Part shown: one piece after another, positions 61,699 to 64,000 of the stretch
Layout: every line of letters starts with the position of its first letter
How positions within the stretch are numbered: the first letter of the stretch is position 1
Source of the DNA: Leifsonia sp. ZF2019
GTDB lineage: Bacteria > Actinomycetota > Actinomycetes > Actinomycetales > Microbacteriaceae
Assembly (NCBI RefSeq): GCF_019924635.1
Contig: NZ_CP065037.1
Coordinates: forward strand, 2,604,001-2,668,000
Direction of reading: 5' to 3'
Length of the DNA stretch: 64,000 nt
Program-made: the position numbers and the translations under genes
Notes under the pieces: generated by a model
Seen by the model: only the letters and a program-made list of their open reading frames with translations
What the model was told of the DNA's origin: nothing
Database searches by the model: none

Positions 61699-62180
61699 GT
61701 CGCCGCCCGCTCGTGCGCCGCCCTGGTCCACACCATGACCTGACGGGTGGCGGTCGCGACGACCACGCCGTCCTGATTGCGGCCGGTGTGCTCCAGCGTC
61801 ACGATGCCCTGACCCGGGCGGGAGGCCGAGAGGCGCTTGGCGGTGACGACGGTCTCCGCGTAGAGAGTGTCGCCGTGCCGCATCGGGTGCGGGAACGCCA
61901 CCTGCCCGAAGCCCAGGTTCGCGACGATCGTGCCCTGCGTCAGCTGCGCCACCGACAGGCCGACCAGCGTCGAGAGGGTGAGCATCGAGTTGATCAGGCG
62001 CTCGCCGAACGGCTGGCCGTCCGACCACGCGGCGTCGAGGTGCAGCGCCTGCGTGTTCATCGTCAGCGTCGTGAAGAGCACATTGTCGGCCTCGGTGAGC
62101 GTGCGGCCCGGACGGTGCCGGTAGCGCACGTCCTCCTCCAGCTCCTCGTAGTACAGGCCGCGCTGCTCGATCTCCCTCAC
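61695..62180 (-). CDS. MaoC family dehydratase
   Basis: A 161-residue hotdog-fold enoyl-CoA hydratase-like protein. Relevant segments are [26 protein letters not shown] (the catalytic Asp/His region), [15 protein letters not shown] and [25 protein letters not shown] start overlaps the CoA-transferase B stop (GTGA). It may hydrate an unsaturated acyl-CoA for the adjacent CitE-like lyase. Confidence 0.88.
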   Translation of the reverse strand: MREIEQRGLYYEELEEDVRYRHRPGRTLTEADNVLFTTLTMNTQALHLDAAWSDGQPFGERLINSMLTLSTLVGLSVAQLTQGTIVANLGFGQVAFPHPMRHGDTLYAETVVTAKRLSASRPGQGIVTLEHTGRNQDGVVVATATRQVMVWTRAAHERAAT

Positions 62181-62824
62181 GGCGTCTGCTCCAGATCGAC
62201 GGTCAACGGCGCGCCGGTCGCGGCGACGACCTCGTCGACCGTGACCCCCGGGGCGACCTCGCGCAGCACCAGCCCCGCTTCCGTGACGTCGATGACGGCG
62301 AGATCCGTCACGATGCGGTCGACGCACCCCGCGCCCGTGAGCGGGAGCGTGCACGCGCGGAGGATCTTGGGTCGGCCCTCGCGGTCGACGTGGTCCATCA
62401 TCACGATGAGCCGCTTGGCGCCGAAGACGAGGTCCATCGCGCCGCCCATGCCCTTGACCATCTTGCCGGGGATCATCCAGTTGGCGAGGTCGCCGGTCTC
62501 CGACACCTCCATGGCCCCGAGCACGGCCACGTCGACATGGCCGCCGCGCACCATGCCGAAGGAGAGCGACGAGTCGAAGTAGGCGGCGCCCGGTTCGACG
62601 GTCACCGTCTCCTTGCCGGCGTTGATGAGGTCGGGGTCGACGTCGTCGTCGGCCGGATACGGCCCCACCCCGAGCACGCCGTTCTCCGAGTGCAGGATGA
62701 CCTCCACACCGGCCGGGATGTAGTTCGGGATGAGGGTCGGCATCCCGATCCCGAGGTTGACGTACTGGCCGTTGCGCAGCTCGCGGGCAACGCGCGCGGC
62801 GAGCTCGGTGCGGGTGAGGCTCAT
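62177..62824 (-). CDS. 3-oxoacid CoA-transferase subunit B
   Basis: A 215-residue beta subunit. The catalytic Glu is in [27 protein letters not shown] at the start and [28 protein letters not shown] are typical of succinyl-CoA:3-ketoacid transferases. It overlaps subunit A (ATGA), giving a matched heteromeric pair. Confidence 0.93.
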   Translation of the reverse strand: MSLTRTELAARVARELRNGQYVNLGIGMPTLIPNYIPAGVEVILHSENGVLGVGPYPADDDVDPDLINAGKETVTVEPGAAYFDSSLSFGMVRGGHVDVAVLGAMEVSETGDLANWMIPGKMVKGMGGAMDLVFGAKRLIVMMDHVDREGRPKILRACTLPLTGAGCVDRIVTDLAVIDVTEAGLVLREVAPGVTVDEVVAATGAPLTVDLEQTP

Positions 62825-63582
62825 GCGGTGCTCCCTTCGTGGACGGTGCGGCGCTCGATGCGCTTCTCCGCGCCCGGCGCGTGCACGACGCGCTGGACGA
62901 AGATGCCCGGGCAGTGCACCGCTCCCGGGTCGATCTCGCCGGGCTCGACGAGCTCCTCCACCTCCGCGACGGTGACACGGCCGGCCATCGCGGCGAGCGG
63001 GTTGAAGTTCATCGCGGCGGCGTGGAAGACGAGGTTGCCGTGCCGGTCGCCCTTCGCGGCGTGCACGAGCGCGAACGCGGGGCGGAGGGACTCCTCGAGG
63101 ACGTAGTCCGCTCCGGCGAAGCTCCGCACCTCCTTCGGCTCGGACGCGACCGCCACCGACCCGTCCGGCGCGTAGCGGCGCGGCAGGCCGCCGTCGGCGA
63201 TCTGCGTGCCGACCCCCGCCGGCGTGTAGAACGCGGGGATCCCCGCCCCTCCCGCCCGCAGCTTCTCGGCGAGCGTGCCCTGCGGGGCGAGCTCCACCTC
63301 CAGCTCGCCCGAGAGGAACTGTCGCGCGAACTCCTTGTTCTCGCCCACGTACGAGCTGATCATCTTGCGGATCCGCCGCTCGGCGAGCAGCAGCCCGAGG
63401 CCCCAGTCGTCGACGCCGCAGTTGTTGCTCACCACCTCCAGGTCGGTCGTCCCGGCCTCCAGCAGTGCCCCGATCAGGGCGCTCGGGATGCCGCACAGCC
63501 CGAAGCCGCCGACCGCGAGAGTCGCGCCGTCGCCGATGTCGGCGACGGCCTCGGCCGCCGTGCCCACCGTCTTGTCGATCAC
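62821..63582 (-). CDS. 3-oxoacid CoA-transferase subunit A
   Basis: A 253-residue alpha subunit with the glycine loop [35 protein letters not shown] and [17 protein letters not shown]. Together with subunit B it transfers CoA between succinate and a 3-oxoacid. GTG start with AGGAACCG upstream; 26 nt after an acyl-CoA dehydrogenase gene. Confidence 0.93.
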   Translation of the reverse strand: MIDKTVGTAAEAVADIGDGATLAVGGFGLCGIPSALIGALLEAGTTDLEVVSNNCGVDDWGLGLLLAERRIRKMISSYVGENKEFARQFLSGELEVELAPQGTLAEKLRAGGAGIPAFYTPAGVGTQIADGGLPRRYAPDGSVAVASEPKEVRSFAGADYVLEESLRPAFALVHAAKGDRHGNLVFHAAAMNFNPLAAMAGRVTVAEVEELVEPGEIDPGAVHCPGIFVQRVVHAPGAEKRIERRTVHEGSTA

Positions 63583-63608
63583 GGTTCCTCCTGTCTCGTG
63601 CTGCCGGG

Positions 63609-64000
63609 TCAGGCGTCGAAGCCGAGGGCCCGCGAGATGACCATCAACTGCACCTCCGACGTGCCCTCGCCGATCTCCAGGATCTTCGAGTCACGGTAGT
63701 GCCGCGCCACGGGGCTCTCGTTGAGGAACCCGTAGCCGCCGAAGATCTGCGTCGCGTCCCGCGCGTTGTCCATGGCGGCCTCGCTGCACACCAGCTTCGC
63801 GATCGATGCCTCCAGCTTGAAGGGCTGCCCCGCCATGAGCTTCGCGCAGGCGTCGTAGTAGGCCAGGCGCGCGGTGTGCACTCGCGCCTGCATCCGGGCG
63901 ATCTTGAACGCGATGTACTGGTTGGAGCCGATCGGGCGGCCGAACACGTTCCGGCTCCGGGAGTAGCGCAGCACCTCCTCCAGGCAGCCTTGCGCCGCGC
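63609..64000 (-). CDS. Acyl-CoA dehydrogenase, C-terminal part (5' end outside window)
   Basis: The last about 130 residues of a flavin acyl-CoA dehydrogenase. [27 protein letters not shown] is the flavin-binding helix region; [37 protein letters not shown] is the C-terminal signature with Glu of the active-site segment. The combination with CoA transferase, MaoC and CitE-like genes suggests branched-chain or other short acyl-CoA breakdown. The frame is open to base 64000. Confidence 0.93.
   Translation of the reverse strand, partial: AAQGCLEEVLRYSRSRNVFGRPIGSNQYIAFKIARMQARVHTARLAYYDACAKLMAGQPFKLEASIAKLVCSEAAMDNARDATQIFGGYGFLNESPVARHYRDSKILEIGEGTSEVQLMVISRALGFDA

Noticed and set aside
1..64000. 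Mobile elements, prophage, tRNA or rRNA genes
   Set aside because: No transposase, integrase, terminal inverted repeats, att-like repeats or RNA gene signatures were seen; composition is uniform.

Overview
The window is dense, high-GC DNA (roughly 70%) with short intergenic gaps and many 1-4 nt start/stop overlaps. Gene content and order point to a Gram-positive actinobacterium, most likely of the family Microbacteriaceae (Leifsonia-like). Supporting markers are the order lexA / hflX / dapF / miaA / miaB / recX / recA / DUF3046 / clgR / cinA / pgsA / ftsK, a PriA-type isomerase in a his operon, actinobacterial SOS boxes and an SCO4848-like membrane protein. It reads as chromosome: I see no rRNA, tRNA, insertion sequence, phage gene or CRISPR array.

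Layout. 1-6.5 kb: end of an MFS transporter, then a DNA-end-joining island (topoisomerase IB and Ku on the minus strand, divergent LigD on the plus strand) followed by a small membrane protein and an MFS exporter. 6.6-9 kb: two divergent citrate synthase homologues, one carrying an N-terminal helix-turn-helix. 9.1-11.8 kb: a MetNIQ methionine importer. 11.9-14.4 kb: a three-gene cassette of a short triple-repeat peptide, a JmjC/ROX-type Fe(II)/2-oxoglutarate oxygenase and a sucrase-ferredoxin-like Fe-S protein. 14.4-24 kb: VOC protein, AraC regulator, a giant RecB-like nuclease/helicase, a HhH-GPD repair protein, a LysR/MFS divergent pair, an F420-dependent-reductase-like gene and a secreted GH114 enzyme. 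24-28 kb: hisC-hisB-hisH-priA-sseB. 28-29 kb: divergent SOS pair (LysM protein / lexA).

29.7-33 kb: metE and metF. 33-46 kb: the conserved housekeeping block from hflX to ftsK. 46-49.5 kb: GNAT enzyme and a MacB-like export system. 49.5-59.3 kb: RNase J, dapA, a thioredoxin/DUF4395/OsmC/epimerase run, dapB, GNAT, histidine phosphatase, M16 protease and a TetR regulator. 59.3-59.63 kb: a gene-free stretch carrying a symmetric array of TCCGGA motifs. 59.6-64 kb: aldo/keto reductase, then a minus-strand acyl-CoA catabolic cluster (acyl-CoA dehydrogenase, CoA transferase A/B, MaoC dehydratase, CitE-like lyase) that runs off the right edge.

Connections. Methionine supply is represented by import (metNIQ) and synthesis (metE, metF). 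The diaminopimelate pathway appears as dapA, dapB and dapF. DNA damage control appears as lexA, the LysM gene, recA/recX, LigD/Ku and several repair-like enzymes, with SOS boxes before lexA, the LysM gene and recA. Several monocistronic genes have a TANNNT -10 element exactly 6 nt before the ATG, so leaderless transcription seems common. Two genes (an MFS exporter and miaA) have no ATG/GTG/TTG that fits and appear to start at CTG inside a CTGA stop/start overlap. The best candidate for an undescribed system is the peptide/oxygenase/ferredoxin cassette at 11981-14386.
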